Shown here piece by piece: positions 25,814 through 35,566 of a DNA stretch of 64,000 bases. Under the pieces are notes generated by a model that made no database searches, was not told where the DNA came from, and was given only the letters and a program-made list of their open reading frames with translations. Origin of the DNA: an uncultured bacterium (GTDB lineage: Bacteria; Cyanobacteriota; Vampirovibrionia; Gastranaerophilales; Gastranaerophilaceae); NCBI GenBank assembly GCA_950022495.1, contig CATLLJ010000001.1, forward strand, positions 1-64,000. The letters run 5' to 3'. The stretch's first letter is position 1. Every line of letters starts with the position of its first letter. The translations under genes were made by a program, and so were the position numbers.

Positions 25814-27274
25814 TTATGATATCATTCCATTTATAACATCATCAATAAATTCAATATCTTTAGTTGCCAGATAACTGCTTTTTGTAATGTTTATACCATC
25901 TTCTTGTGCTTTTTTGATAAGTCTTACTACTAATTCTTTTATTTTATCTGTATAAGGCTTGCAACTATCACTTGACAACATTATTGATTTACAGCCAACA
26001 TCTTTTACAATATTATAAAAGCCGTCAACATCTTTTTCGTTATCATTGACGCCATCTAAGAAAATATATTTCATTTTAAAATCAATATCTTTTAACGGGT
26101 ATCGTTTCAAGTTTTCAACCACTTTATTAAAACAATCAACCCTTTTAATAGCCTTATATGTTTCAGGAGTACCTGAATCAAGTGAAGTTAAAAGATTCAC
26201 GGTTCTGCCTGTTTTTAAAAATTCAGCAAATTTTTCATTGTAGATTGTCATATTAGATACAAATCGAACTTTCCATTTATTTTTTAATAAAATATCAAAT
26301 ATTTCATTACAGTATTTATTCGCACAAAATTCTCCATTAGACAATTCTATACAAATATTTGAACGGTTATATTCAGGCATTTGTGACAATTGTTTAATAA
26401 TTTCATAGGTTGTATAACCTTCTTTGTCACTGCGATTGAGTTCTTTGAAACGATTTTCTACAAAACAGTAAGTGCATCTAAGGTTACAAACATCTCCAGG
26501 ATGATTTGTTGCAAAGCAAATATAATCAAGCTCAACCTTTTTAGGCCAAAAACCCTCTTTTAGATGTCTGCAATTTGTACAGTAATTTGGTCTATCGTTT
26601 TTAATATCATCAATAAGTTGTCTGACATGTCTTTCCCAATGAGCCATTCTTTCAGGAATCGTTCCACTTGTTGGAACTTTTGAGTTACTTGATACACAAC
26701 AAGGTGAAAAATTATCTACACGATAATCTATAAAATGCCCTAAAAAGTTACAACCTTTTCGATATTCTAAATCAGCCTTAAAAAAATTAATCCTATCCGG
26801 AGAAACTTTCTTTAATATTCTTTTTGCGGCATTATTTGCCACTCTATAAGTAACCCAAACAATAGCATCAGGGTAGCGATTTAAGGCTTCATCTAATGAT
26901 ACAATATCATATTTATCAAACAAACGCTGACCTAAATACTGTGGTAAATTTTCATCCTTTTCAACTATAAGTTTTGGTTCACCCGTCATTTCAACAAAAT
27001 TGTGAAAACTTTTTTTCATGTTTTCTGATATGCCGTAATAAATAATCGGTTTATCTGAGGCATCGTGTTCAGTTATAGATATACTTTGTACAGGAACTAT
27101 GGCATTGGGCAATTCTTTTTTCAGAACAATTGTTCTGGTTTCATTTGCATATACTTCAACTTCAATACCAAAAGCAGGTTCAAAATCCAAATCGTCTTTT
27201 TTAAGTTCTAATAACCTGCCATCATCCGTACCAATTAAAATTGTTTCACCTTCAATTTTTACTATTTTTCCCAT
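25814..27274 (-). CDS. Radical SAM protein with extra N-terminal domains
   Basis: The 486-residue protein has a radical SAM core from about residue 250, with the cluster motif CNLRCTYCF, then SNGEFCANKYC, TSLDSG and later barrel strands. Upstream lie a small beta-barrel-like N-terminus (MGKIVKIEGETILIGTDDGRLLELKK), a Rossmann-like segment around 90-165 and additional Cys motifs (FSPCCVSS, CTNCRHLKEGFW) that may hold a further Fe-S cluster. It resembles spore-photoproduct-lyase-like and SPASM-like families only loosely. The substrate is unknown. GCGGAGA precedes the ATG. Confidence 0.75.
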   Translation of the reverse strand: MGKIVKIEGETILIGTDDGRLLELKKDDLDFEPAFGIEVEVYANETRTIVLKKELPNAIVPVQSISITEHDASDKPIIYYGISENMKKSFHNFVEMTGEPKLIVEKDENLPQYLGQRLFDKYDIVSLDEALNRYPDAIVWVTYRVANNAAKRILKKVSPDRINFFKADLEYRKGCNFLGHFIDYRVDNFSPCCVSSNSKVPTSGTIPERMAHWERHVRQLIDDIKNDRPNYCTNCRHLKEGFWPKKVELDYICFATNHPGDVCNLRCTYCFVENRFKELNRSDKEGYTTYEIIKQLSQMPEYNRSNICIELSNGEFCANKYCNEIFDILLKNKWKVRFVSNMTIYNEKFAEFLKTGRTVNLLTSLDSGTPETYKAIKRVDCFNKVVENLKRYPLKDIDFKMKYIFLDGVNDNEKDVDGFYNIVKDVGCKSIMLSSDSCKPYTDKIKELVVRLIKKAQEDGINITKSSYLATKDIEFIDDVINGMIS

Positions 27275-27363
27275 ACTTATCTCCGCAAAAGCTGAAATAT
27301 ATTATAAATACTACTGATGATTTTATCATAAAAAGGGTCTCTAATCAAGGTTAAAAATAATAC

Positions 27364-28116
27364 CTACTCTAAATCTGAATTAAAGTAGCCGGCAATATAT
27401 TTAAAAGTTTTTAGTGCAGTATCTATATCCATTGTTTGAGGTTGATTTTTACGTTTTTCTTTAATCGTTATTGTATTATTTTTCAAATCCACATTTTGTA
27501 TAATATAAACATGCCATCTTCTACCGTCAAACTTTTTCTGACCGCTTCCGATAATAAAACTGTAATCTTTCTCGGCTTCCATTTGTTTAAAAAGTTTCAT
27601 AACTTCATCTTTATAACCCTTTAAATTCCAATTAAAATCTTGTTCGGCGATTACTCGAGGTTTCACTCCGGTTAAAGTCTCCATAAAATGAGATGTTAAA
27701 TTATTCTCAAATTTATATTTTTTAAATATTTCACTAATTCTACATATCCACGGTTTTGATTTATGTTTCTGCTCATATTGAGCGACAGAAATATCTAAAC
27801 TTCTAATTATATCATTATTCTGCATCGAATAAAGTTCCTCGTACTGAGCAATAGCTTTATCCGCAGGCACTGAATACTTTTCTCGATCTCCCGTTGGTGA
27901 ATAAAAATAACAGTTTATCTGATTAGGATTATTATCATCCCGTTCAATCTGATTTTTTAAAATCTTTCGTCCATTTTGAGTCTGTGCTAGAGTTTCAATA
28001 GTAGACATCAGATAACAATCACTTAGATGTTGCGTTGCAGTTTTAAATGATTCAATATCGTTATCCGTTATTGAACCTTTAAACATTATATTAAAATTAG
28101 CAAAACCTACCTTCAC
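27364..28116 (-). CDS. Calpain-like cysteine peptidase homologue
   Basis: The 250-residue protein resembles the calpain catalytic domain. It has the Cys box TQHLSDCYLMSTIETLAQ (C34), the central KPWICRISEIFKKYK corresponding to the W...EKA.AK.. helix, LTSHFMETLTG, and the His box GRRWHVYIIQNVDLKNNTITIKEK (H202). The usual Asn-Pro-Trp after the His strand is replaced by KEKRKN, so it may use a Cys-His dyad or be inactive. The N-terminus carries the MFKG motif at 11-14. The start is GTG with no clear ribosome site. The family call is by eye. Confidence 0.6.
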   Translation of the reverse strand: MKVGFANFNIMFKGSITDNDIESFKTATQHLSDCYLMSTIETLAQTQNGRKILKNQIERDDNNPNQINCYFYSPTGDREKYSVPADKAIAQYEELYSMQNNDIIRSLDISVAQYEQKHKSKPWICRISEIFKKYKFENNLTSHFMETLTGVKPRVIAEQDFNWNLKGYKDEVMKLFKQMEAEKDYSFIIGSGQKKFDGRRWHVYIIQNVDLKNNTITIKEKRKNQPQTMDIDTALKTFKYIAGYFNSDLE

Positions 28117-28178
28117 ATATATATAAAGTATTATTCAATAAAATTTTTGCCTAATATAGAAAATTTAAACAAATATAA

Positions 28179-29237
28179 TTACTTCTCTGCTTGTATTTGT
28201 TTATACAATTCTATTTGTTTTTTAGTGAGATTTTCAGATAAAACTATTTTTACTCTAGCATTCAGGTTACCATAACCACCGGATTTTTTAGGTAAGCCAA
28301 GATTTTTCAACCTTAGCATTTTCCCGGTTGAAGTCATTGGAGGTATTTTAATTCCAATATTTCCATGCAGAGTTTGAATATCTTTTTTACATCCTAGAAC
28401 AGCTTCCGGTGGTGTAATTTCAACGTCTTTTGTCAAATCTGAACCTTTTATCTCATATTCAGAATCCTGAGGTGTTATTATTAAATATAAATCACCTTTT
28501 TGACCGTAAGCATCAACTTTACCTTCACCTTTCAGCCTTATTTTTTGACCTTCTTTTACTTCTTTTGGAAGTTTAACTTTTAGAGATTTGTTTTCATTAA
28601 TTATACCGGTTCCGCCGCAAGCAGAGCAATATCCCCCGCCGCCCGGGCATTGAGTACATTTTCTCATATCATTGAATTTCACTGTAATAGGGTCATCTGA
28701 AAACAAATCTTTTGCAGTTACATTCAATGTTTTTGTAACATCTAAATCTTCACTTTTTTGAGAGGTTCTTCTATTTGCATTAGTACGTCTTGTATAGGTT
28801 TGACCTCCAGCTCCGCCTAAATCTCCAAAATCAAATCCTGAAAATCCGCCTTGAGGCCCTCCTCCTGCAGCTCCGCCCATCATGTCTCCGAATAGAGAAC
28901 TGAAAAAGTCTGAGAAACCACCCATATCTTGACCGCCAAAGTTAAACTGCTGATAACCCTGACCTCCGCCGAAATTAAAGTTTTCAAATCCCGGAGGCGG
29001 TGTATAATCTGCTCCGCCCTGCCAGTTAGAACCTAAACTGTCATATCTTTGACGTTTTTGTTTATCGCCTAAAACTTCATAGGCTTCATTTATTTCTTTA
29101 AATTTTTCTTCTGCTTCTTTTGTTTTATTTACATCAGGGTGAAATTTTCGTGCCATTTTTCTATAAGCTGATTTAATTTCTGCATCTGTTGCATCTCTTT
29201 TCACCCCTAGGGTTTCATAATAGTCTTTGTATTTCAT
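28179..29237 (-). CDS. dnaJ: DnaJ-type co-chaperone with reduced zinc finger
   Basis: The 352-residue protein has a J domain at 1-68 with HPD at 33-35, a long Gly/Phe-rich region at about 72-148, and C-terminal substrate-binding domains at about 165-345. The zinc region holds only two CxxC pairs (C194/C197 and C204/C207), where classical DnaJ has four CxxCxGxG repeats. It therefore binds one zinc at most and lies between DnaJ and CbpA in form. It stimulates DnaK ATPase. No dnaK or grpE is adjacent. A GGAGA-like site precedes the ATG. Confidence 0.88.
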   Translation of the reverse strand: MKYKDYYETLGVKRDATDAEIKSAYRKMARKFHPDVNKTKEAEEKFKEINEAYEVLGDKQKRQRYDSLGSNWQGGADYTPPPGFENFNFGGGQGYQQFNFGGQDMGGFSDFFSSLFGDMMGGAAGGGPQGGFSGFDFGDLGGAGGQTYTRRTNANRRTSQKSEDLDVTKTLNVTAKDLFSDDPITVKFNDMRKCTQCPGGGGYCSACGGTGIINENKSLKVKLPKEVKEGQKIRLKGEGKVDAYGQKGDLYLIITPQDSEYEIKGSDLTKDVEITPPEAVLGCKKDIQTLHGNIGIKIPPMTSTGKMLRLKNLGLPKKSGGYGNLNARVKIVLSENLTKKQIELYKQIQAEK

Positions 29238-29313
29238 AAAAAAAATCTCCTAATGTCATAATAATATAAAATAGAAGATTTTTTGTTATTTTTAATTATT
29301 TCTTAATTATATT

Positions 29314-29721
29314 TTATTTATTTAAAAGTTTTTCACTCATTTGAGTAAGATCATCCATAATTTGTTTAAGGGAATTATTATCCTTTAAAAATTTGAGGAT
29401 GTCATCCTTTGAACCATATATTATCGGACGTTTCACTTCTATTTGCATTGTTGGATGAAGCATTAATATTTCAAATGTATGTTTTGCTTTATTTTCTGCG
29501 TCTTTTGAAATATTAAAAGCAATAGCTCTACAATACAACTGTTTATCTTTATTTACTAAATGTTCATTAATTGGACGATAATATGTAGAGTCCTTAACCT
29601 CACATTCTGCACGATTGTAGATTTCCTTTAGAATTTGAGCAAGTTTTTTTTCTGTTGTCATAGACAAATCTTTTCCCTTGACTTTAGCTGACTTGAAATT
29701 TAGATTGTTTAATTTTATCAT
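29314..29721 (-). CDS. Hypothetical partner of the RelA/SpoT-like gene
   Basis: This 135-residue protein has no signal peptide or membrane segment. Its N-terminus (IKLNNLNFKSAKVKG) resembles the short F-K-G/S motif of other unknown proteins in the window; the rest is a charged alpha/beta domain ending in an amphipathic helix. It follows the RelA/SpoT-like gene by 16 bases on the same strand and is probably co-transcribed. It could be a regulator or immunity partner for that protein, but nothing in the sequence proves it. Confidence 0.55.
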   Translation of the reverse strand: MIKLNNLNFKSAKVKGKDLSMTTEKKLAQILKEIYNRAECEVKDSTYYRPINEHLVNKDKQLYCRAIAFNISKDAENKAKHTFEILMLHPTMQIEVKRPIIYGSKDDILKFLKDNNSLKQIMDDLTQMSEKLLNK

Positions 29722-29737
29722 ATTTACCTCTATTAAT

Positions 29738-31186
29738 CTATATTATAAATGATCTTTGTGCATCTTGTTCAATATGAGGAACAAATGTTTGCATTTTTCT
29801 TGCCTGATCAACTTCGTTGAGATGATGCAGCCGCTTCATTGATTCTTCTGAAAGTATCGGGTCAAAACCTGCAGGAAGCTGTGGTTTTGGAACTTGTATA
29901 CCTAATTCTTTCATTCGATAGTAATCATAAGTTCTGCTTATATAACTATCATACACAGGCATCTGAGTTTTTGAAAGACTCTGGACTGCTTTTTTATAAG
30001 GTTGGAAAATTTCACCAAGAGTATTTTTGTCTAATACTGAATCATATTTGAGGTGTTCATACTCTCCAAAAGGACCGGAACCTCGAATTTGGATTTCGGC
30101 AAAGCTACCGTCTTTCAACGTAACATTTACTTGAGCCGTTGTGTAACCACTCGGTTTTATCGCATCCTGTGCATTTTTAGAAAGACCTTCAAGACCATAT
30201 TTTGCTAAATCAATATTTTCAGAACAGGTAATTATATCAAATCTTTCACCTGTTGCCATCTGTAATCTTTCAAACTGTCTTATTTGCCTGTCTGAAAAAT
30301 AAGATACTCCGTCGATACCCTTATAGTTATTGATTTCAGTCATTCTAACAGGTTTAATTTTTGGATTTGTCTGCAATTCCTTAATTAAATCTTTACTAAT
30401 ACCTGCTTGTTCCAGCTTTTCAATAGTAGTAACATTTCTATCCAGAGCATCACGCAAGCCGCCAAGAATAAATCTGCGGAACACAGGTTCGGATTGTTTT
30501 TCGGCAAGTGCAATTTTTATAGGTTTTGCTAAACGGTTTGCAATGGCCAATTCTTTTTTTGACAATTGTCTGCCGCTGAATAAACTCATCACAAGATGTT
30601 TTTCCCGATTAGACAATCCATTACCGTCTATCTTAATTGTATTTAATGTATCAATAATATCTTTTCTTGTAATATCTTGAAGCTGAATTCTGCCCCCAAT
30701 AGCATCTTGAATAATCTGGCGTGCTTCTTCATCTGTTTTTATTGATTTTTTCTTTTTAATCAATACTCTTTCAAGCTTTGAAAATACTGAATTAGCACCT
30801 TTTGCTCTTACGGAAACATTAAAACCATCAAAGACTTCTTTAATTTCTCTTTCGGCTGAAGGTAAAGCTTTTTCATAACTTTCTGCAAGTCTCAATGCAG
30901 TATTTCCTAATTCTGCCTGTTGAAATGAGTTTTTAACCTTTAATAAATCAGGTTTAATTTCAAATGCAGGATTATTGTAATGTCTTGTGTGAATATTCAT
31001 TGGCATTGTAATATCAGGTTTCACACGGTATTGTGCGACACCGGGTTTTTCGTAACTGCCTATGGCTGTTTCAATACCTCTATATCTTAATGAATTTTCT
31101 GCAACAGGATTTGTTACTGTCTTAGCAACAGTTTTACCACGTAAAAATGTTCTTGTTCCACTAATTATTTTAGTGATTAATGACAT
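29738..31186 (-). CDS. RelA/SpoT synthetase-like protein
   Basis: The 482-residue protein holds elements of the RelA/SpoT nucleotidyltransferase fold: VRAKGANSVFSKLER at 126-140 (R-x-K...S...K), IIQDAIGGRIQ at 158-168 (D..G.RI), then after an insert of about 170 helical residues IKPSGYTTAQVNV at 343-355 and FAEIQIRGSGPFGEYEHLKYD at 362-382. Family members transfer pyrophosphate to GTP/GDP or, in toxic forms, modify tRNA. The conserved His after GY is Gln here. The N-terminal 110 residues are unique. No HD hydrolase domain. Confidence 0.6.
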   Translation of the reverse strand: MSLITKIISGTRTFLRGKTVAKTVTNPVAENSLRYRGIETAIGSYEKPGVAQYRVKPDITMPMNIHTRHYNNPAFEIKPDLLKVKNSFQQAELGNTALRLAESYEKALPSAEREIKEVFDGFNVSVRAKGANSVFSKLERVLIKKKKSIKTDEEARQIIQDAIGGRIQLQDITRKDIIDTLNTIKIDGNGLSNREKHLVMSLFSGRQLSKKELAIANRLAKPIKIALAEKQSEPVFRRFILGGLRDALDRNVTTIEKLEQAGISKDLIKELQTNPKIKPVRMTEINNYKGIDGVSYFSDRQIRQFERLQMATGERFDIITCSENIDLAKYGLEGLSKNAQDAIKPSGYTTAQVNVTLKDGSFAEIQIRGSGPFGEYEHLKYDSVLDKNTLGEIFQPYKKAVQSLSKTQMPVYDSYISRTYDYYRMKELGIQVPKPQLPAGFDPILSEESMKRLHHLNEVDQARKMQTFVPHIEQDAQRSFII

Positions 31187-31255
31187 AGCATTTTCCTTTA
31201 CAAATATCCCCTGTATTTATATAAAGTATTTTTTTTATATAAAATTGCCTTTTAA

Positions 31256-31291
31256 AAAAAGAGATATTACGTAATTGTAATATCTCTTTTT
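31256..31291. terminator. Terminator downstream of the winged-helix gene
   Basis: The stem aaaaagagatattac / gtaatatctcttttt lies between the winged-helix gene and the RelA/SpoT-like gene on the minus strand. It separates the two units. Confidence 0.8.
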
Positions 31292-31319
31292 ATATTTTAA
31301 ATGTGTAAACTGGTTATTA

Positions 31320-31544
31320 CTATCTTAGGCTAACTTTTACAGCAGGTCCTTTTTGAGAAATTTCAACTTTGTTTTCTCTTGCTAACCAGCCTAAACCTAA
31401 ATCTGCAAAGTTACCTTTTAGGTCTAATTCTTTTTTCATTTTTGCAAAAGAAGTTGTTCCGTTTTCATTTAAGTAGTTGTAGATTTCTCCTGCTGCAAAT
31501 CCAATTCTTTCTTCTTGTGATAAAGTTACTTTTTTAACTGCCAT
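31320..31544 (-). CDS. DUF2582 winged-helix protein
   Basis: The 74-residue protein matches the small winged helix-turn-helix DUF2582 family: IGFAAGEIYNYLNENGTTSFAKMKKELDLKGNFADLGLGWLARENKVEISQKG. It is a single domain with a strong AAGAG/GGAGG ribosome region and its own terminator, so it is transcribed alone. DNA binding is likely from the fold; the target is unknown. Confidence 0.85.
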   Translation of the reverse strand: MAVKKVTLSQEERIGFAAGEIYNYLNENGTTSFAKMKKELDLKGNFADLGLGWLARENKVEISQKGPAVKVSLR

Positions 31545-31684
31545 AATCTCTTTCCTCCATTAACTATTGTATGTATAACACTTTTTCGACAGTTCAATAA
31601 TAATCTATTTTCACATTTAAAAAATCATTTTAAATACGTAGTTTTTTAAGGTGTATTTTATGCTAAAATACACTATAAGGAGTA

Positions 31685-34600
31685 TTGAAATTGATTATTG
31701 AGGGAAGCATAGCATCAAATAAGACAGAAATCCTTATAGATAAGTATGTTGAACTTATCAACAGCGGAATTTCTGCATCAAAAATCCTTGTTATACTCCA
31801 AAACTCTACATTGAAAAACGAATTCAAAGAAAAGGTCTTTGAAAAAATAAATGTAAATTGCATTGAAAAACTTCAAATACATTCGTTTTTCTCTCTTGTA
31901 TACAATACAGTATCGGATAATTGGGCATTTCTGGAAGACCGAAATATTTACGACAATCCTGTTATATTACCAAATCTTGCAGGCTTGGAAGTATCTCAAT
32001 TTTTGTTAAAAGACATTTTAAAAGAAGTTCCTTTTAAAGGTTACAACTCCAGAATGTCATTGCTGCACCAAATTTTTCGCCGTTATTCTCTTATAATCCA
32101 AAATAATTTAACACAAAAGGATGTAAATAAACGTGCTGAAATTTTGAAAGAAGGATTTTCGGATGAAGCATCCCTTGCAATACGCAAATTTCTGAAAAGG
32201 ACTTTAGAATTAAGAGATTTCGATTATATTAGACAATGTCTGATGTTTAATTTTATTTATCAGAATACTGATTACTTTAAAGATGTTGAATATTTGATTG
32301 TAGATGATGCGGATGAATGCACACCAATTTGTCTTGATTTTATTGAATATTTATCAAAACAGCTCAAAGACTATTGGATTACAGTTGACCCGCTGGGCTC
32401 AAGCCGCTGCGGATATTTAAGTGCGGATAAAAACAATCTTGAAAAGTTGAAAAATATTTTTAAAACCGATATAACAAAACTTACTGCCAATTCAAAATTA
32501 CTTAACGATGCTCAAACTCTATTTAACAATATTTATCAGGATGAAGAAAATATATTAAACAATTTCAGCTATAATTCGTTTTCAAAACGTTCTGAGACAG
32601 TTGACTCAGCTATTAATCTAATTAAGGACTTATTCAAAAATAAAATTCTTCCGTGCGAAATTTCAATTATCACACCTGTAATTGATGACATGCTAAAATT
32701 TACGTTAAAGGAAAATTTTGCTTCAAATATTAATTTAATGTACTTAACAGGAAGCGAAAAGCTAATCCAAAACAAACTTGTACTTGCTGCAATAACCATC
32801 CTGAAACTTAACACCGAATTAAAAAATTTCTTAAGCGAATTTGATATACGAATACTTCTATCAAATTTTTTACGTATACCTTTAAAATATTGTGAAGAAA
32901 TTCTCAATGCATTTCAGCAGAACAAAACTCTTATTCCTTATGATTTCAAAGATGAGGAGTATACGCAAAAATACAATAGATTATTAAATTTGATTGATAA
33001 TCTTGCAAATTCAAATTCAAAAATTTCAGAACAAATTATACTAATATATAATCAATTATTTGATACCAGCCAGAATGATAAATTAGAATTAAAGAAATTC
33101 AATTTCTTTTTAAAACAGATTACTGATTTTGAAAATATATTCGGCGAAAAATTTAATTCCAGAAAATCAGATATTATAATTCAGATAGAAAATTCAATAA
33201 TTTCTGAAAATCCTTATTCTGTCTTAGAGATAGAGAAAAATGATTTAATAATATCTACTCCGCAAAAAATTATTGATAACAAATTAAAAACAAAGTATCA
33301 AATATGGTTAGATATCTCATCATCAGAATGGATAAAATCAGATACCGGACCTTTATATAACGCATGGGTATTCCAGAAAGACTGGGACAAACCGGAATAT
33401 ACAATCGAAGATAATATTGAGCTTTCAAAAGAAAAAAATGCCAGAGTTTTAAGAAAACTGACACTATGTGCCGAAGAGAAAGTATTCTGTTATTCAAGTT
33501 TATTTGATTCTAACGGGGTTGAAAATTACGGGGCATTAGAAAACTTTATTATTGTTGATGAAAAAAACTCAACAGACGAAAATCAACAGCAAACCACATT
33601 TAAAATAATTCCGCGTGAAGACCAGAAACCTGTACTTGACTATAGCAATGGATATATGGGAATTTCAGCGGTACCGGGGGCTGGTAAGACAACAATCCTT
33701 CTTGCTCTCATTGTAAAACTTTTGGAAAGAAAAATTCCGCCCGAACATATTTTTGTTTTAACGTATATGGATTCCGCTGCACGGAACTTCAGAGAAAGAA
33801 TTAAAAATATCCGCAGCCGTTCCGCAAAACTGCCAAATATAAGCACAATTCACGGGTTGGCTCTAAGAATATTAAAAGAAAACGGTAACTTTGAAAAACT
33901 CGGACTCTCTGGGGATTTTGAAATTTGTGATGATGCTCATCGCGGAAGAATTTTACGTGAAATTGCTTCAAAATTAAAAATTGAACAAAAAACTGCTGAA
34001 GAATTTGACAGGGCAGTATCTGTTTTTAAAATTGCAGGGGGAATTTTTCCGGCTGCAATTCAAGATGAAAAACTCAAAAAATTCAAAGTATTTGTTGAAG
34101 CTTATAAAAACAACTTAAAAGAATATAATCTTATTGATTATGATGATATGCTGACAGGTTCTGTTCGTATTCTGAAAGAAAATCCTGATATTCTGGCATA
34201 TTATCAAGATATTTGCGAGTACATTATTGAAGACGAAGCTCAGGATTCCTCCGGTGTGCAGCAGGAACTCATAGCCCTTCTTTCAGGGAAACACAAAAAC
34301 ATTATTCGCTGCGGAGATGTTAATCAATCTATCACTGCAACTTTTTCAAATGCGGACGTAGAAGGTTTTAGGAACTTTATTACCGAAAATAATAATGTCA
34401 GCATGAATTGTTCGCAAAGATGTGCAAAAGGAGTTTGGGAATGTGCCAACAAGCTGGTTGAAACTTTCAGCCAAAAAGAAGACAGCAGTAATTCTTTTTA
34501 TAAAATGTACATGCAGCCTGTTGAAGGCAGAAATCCGGAGAGCAAAAATGCTGTTGAAGGAATTTTATTCAACAGCCCAGTAGAAGAAAAAAATTACATT

Positions 34601-35566
34601 TTAAAAATTATTAAAGACACACTGAATAAGAACCCAGAATACACTGTGGGAATTCTATTGAGGTACAATTATCAAATATCGGCATGGCAGGAATTAATTG
34701 AAAACTGTGGTTTAAAAACTATTACACGTAACGAATGTCTGGAACAAAAAGCCATTTTCAAAGCAATTTTTGCAGTTATGAAGATAATTTTAAATCCATT
34801 TGACAATGAATTAGTTGGAAGCAACTATGATATTCTTGCAGATTTAGGGTTTTATAAGAGGGGATTTGGTTCTGAAATCAAAAAATACGAAAATCCGTTT
34901 ATTCAGATAAATGCTGACAATATAGATAACATTCATCTTGAAAGATTTTATTGGGATTTAAATTACTGGGTATCATTATGTCATCTTCCGCCTAACGAAC
35001 TTGCAATCAAAATCGGACTTAATTTCTTTAAAAGCGATATCGAAAAATCCAATATTTATTTAATTTCTACATTAATTAAAAGAATATGTATAAAAAATAA
35101 TTCGTTAGAATATACGTTGAACAGATTGTCTGAATTAGCGAAAAAACCTAATCTCAGCGGATTTAAATTCTTCTCGGAAGTTGACGAAGATGACAAAAAA
35201 TCATTACAGGGTAAAGTTCAAATTATGACTATGCATAAATCAAAAGGGGATGAGTTTAACCTTGTATTTATACCGGAAATGACTGAAAAGAATTTACCGC
35301 TCACACTTGATGCGATAAATCTTAAATCATCTGACTTCATTGAATCTGTCAGGGCTTTAAACCCGAATTATAAAAAGAAATCAGAATACGAATTAAAAAA
35401 AGAAATTCTGTCAGAAAATCTCCGGCTTTTATATGTCGCAGTAACCCGTGCTAAACATAAATTATTTATCACAACCAGCACAAAATCTAAACGATATGGC
35501 AAAGAGTATAATTTGGAACCAAATATAATTTTTGATGAAATTTTGGAAGGAGTACACAATGAATAA
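31685..35566 (+). CDS. Tandem UvrD-like helicase, AddAB/AdnAB-type
   Basis: In this 1293-residue protein the C-terminal half is a full superfamily 1A helicase: Walker A AVPGAGKTT near 665, Ia LTYMDSAARNF, Ic ISTIHGLAL, II YIIEDEAQDSS, III RCGDVNQSITATF, V IMTMHKSKGDEFNLVFI and VI LRLLYVAVTRAKHKLF. The N-terminal half looks like a second, degenerate copy (EGSIASNKTE for Walker A, LIVDDADECTP for II, TVDPLGSSRCGYL for III). The start is TTG; the TTG at 31691 is better spaced from AAGGAG. It overlaps the nuclease gene, so they form a double-strand-break resection complex by analogy. Confidence 0.85.
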   Translation: MKLIIEGSIASNKTEILIDKYVELINSGISASKILVILQNSTLKNEFKEKVFEKINVNCIEKLQIHSFFSLVYNTVSDNWAFLEDRNIYDNPVILPNLAGLEVSQFLLKDILKEVPFKGYNSRMSLLHQIFRRYSLIIQNNLTQKDVNKRAEILKEGFSDEASLAIRKFLKRTLELRDFDYIRQCLMFNFIYQNTDYFKDVEYLIVDDADECTPICLDFIEYLSKQLKDYWITVDPLGSSRCGYLSADKNNLEKLKNIFKTDITKLTANSKLLNDAQTLFNNIYQDEENILNNFSYNSFSKRSETVDSAINLIKDLFKNKILPCEISIITPVIDDMLKFTLKENFASNINLMYLTGSEKLIQNKLVLAAITILKLNTELKNFLSEFDIRILLSNFLRIPLKYCEEILNAFQQNKTLIPYDFKDEEYTQKYNRLLNLIDNLANSNSKISEQIILIYNQLFDTSQNDKLELKKFNFFLKQITDFENIFGEKFNSRKSDIIIQIENSIISENPYSVLEIEKNDLIISTPQKIIDNKLKTKYQIWLDISSSEWIKSDTGPLYNAWVFQKDWDKPEYTIEDNIELSKEKNARVLRKLTLCAEEKVFCYSSLFDSNGVENYGALENFIIVDEKNSTDENQQQTTFKIIPREDQKPVLDYSNGYMGISAVPGAGKTTILLALIVKLLERKIPPEHIFVLTYMDSAARNFRERIKNIRSRSAKLPNISTIHGLALRILKENGNFEKLGLSGDFEICDDAHRGRILREIASKLKIEQKTAEEFDRAVSVFKIAGGIFPAAIQDEKLKKFKVFVEAYKNNLKEYNLIDYDDMLTGSVRILKENPDILAYYQDICEYIIEDEAQDSSGVQQELIALLSGKHKNIIRCGDVNQSITATFSNADVEGFRNFITENNNVSMNCSQRCAKGVWECANKLVETFSQKEDSSNSFYKMYMQPVEGRNPESKNAVEGILFNSPVEEKNYILKIIKDTLNKNPEYTVGILLRYNYQISAWQELIENCGLKTITRNECLEQKAIFKAIFAVMKIILNPFDNELVGSNYDILADLGFYKRGFGSEIKKYENPFIQINADNIDNIHLERFYWDLNYWVSLCHLPPNELAIKIGLNFFKSDIEKSNIYLISTLIKRICIKNNSLEYTLNRLSELAKKPNLSGFKFFSEVDEDDKKSLQGKVQIMTMHKSKGDEFNLVFIPEMTEKNLPLTLDAINLKSSDFIESVRALNPNYKKKSEYELKKEILSENLRLLYVAVTRAKHKLFITTSTKSKRYGKEYNLEPNIIFDEILEGVHNE

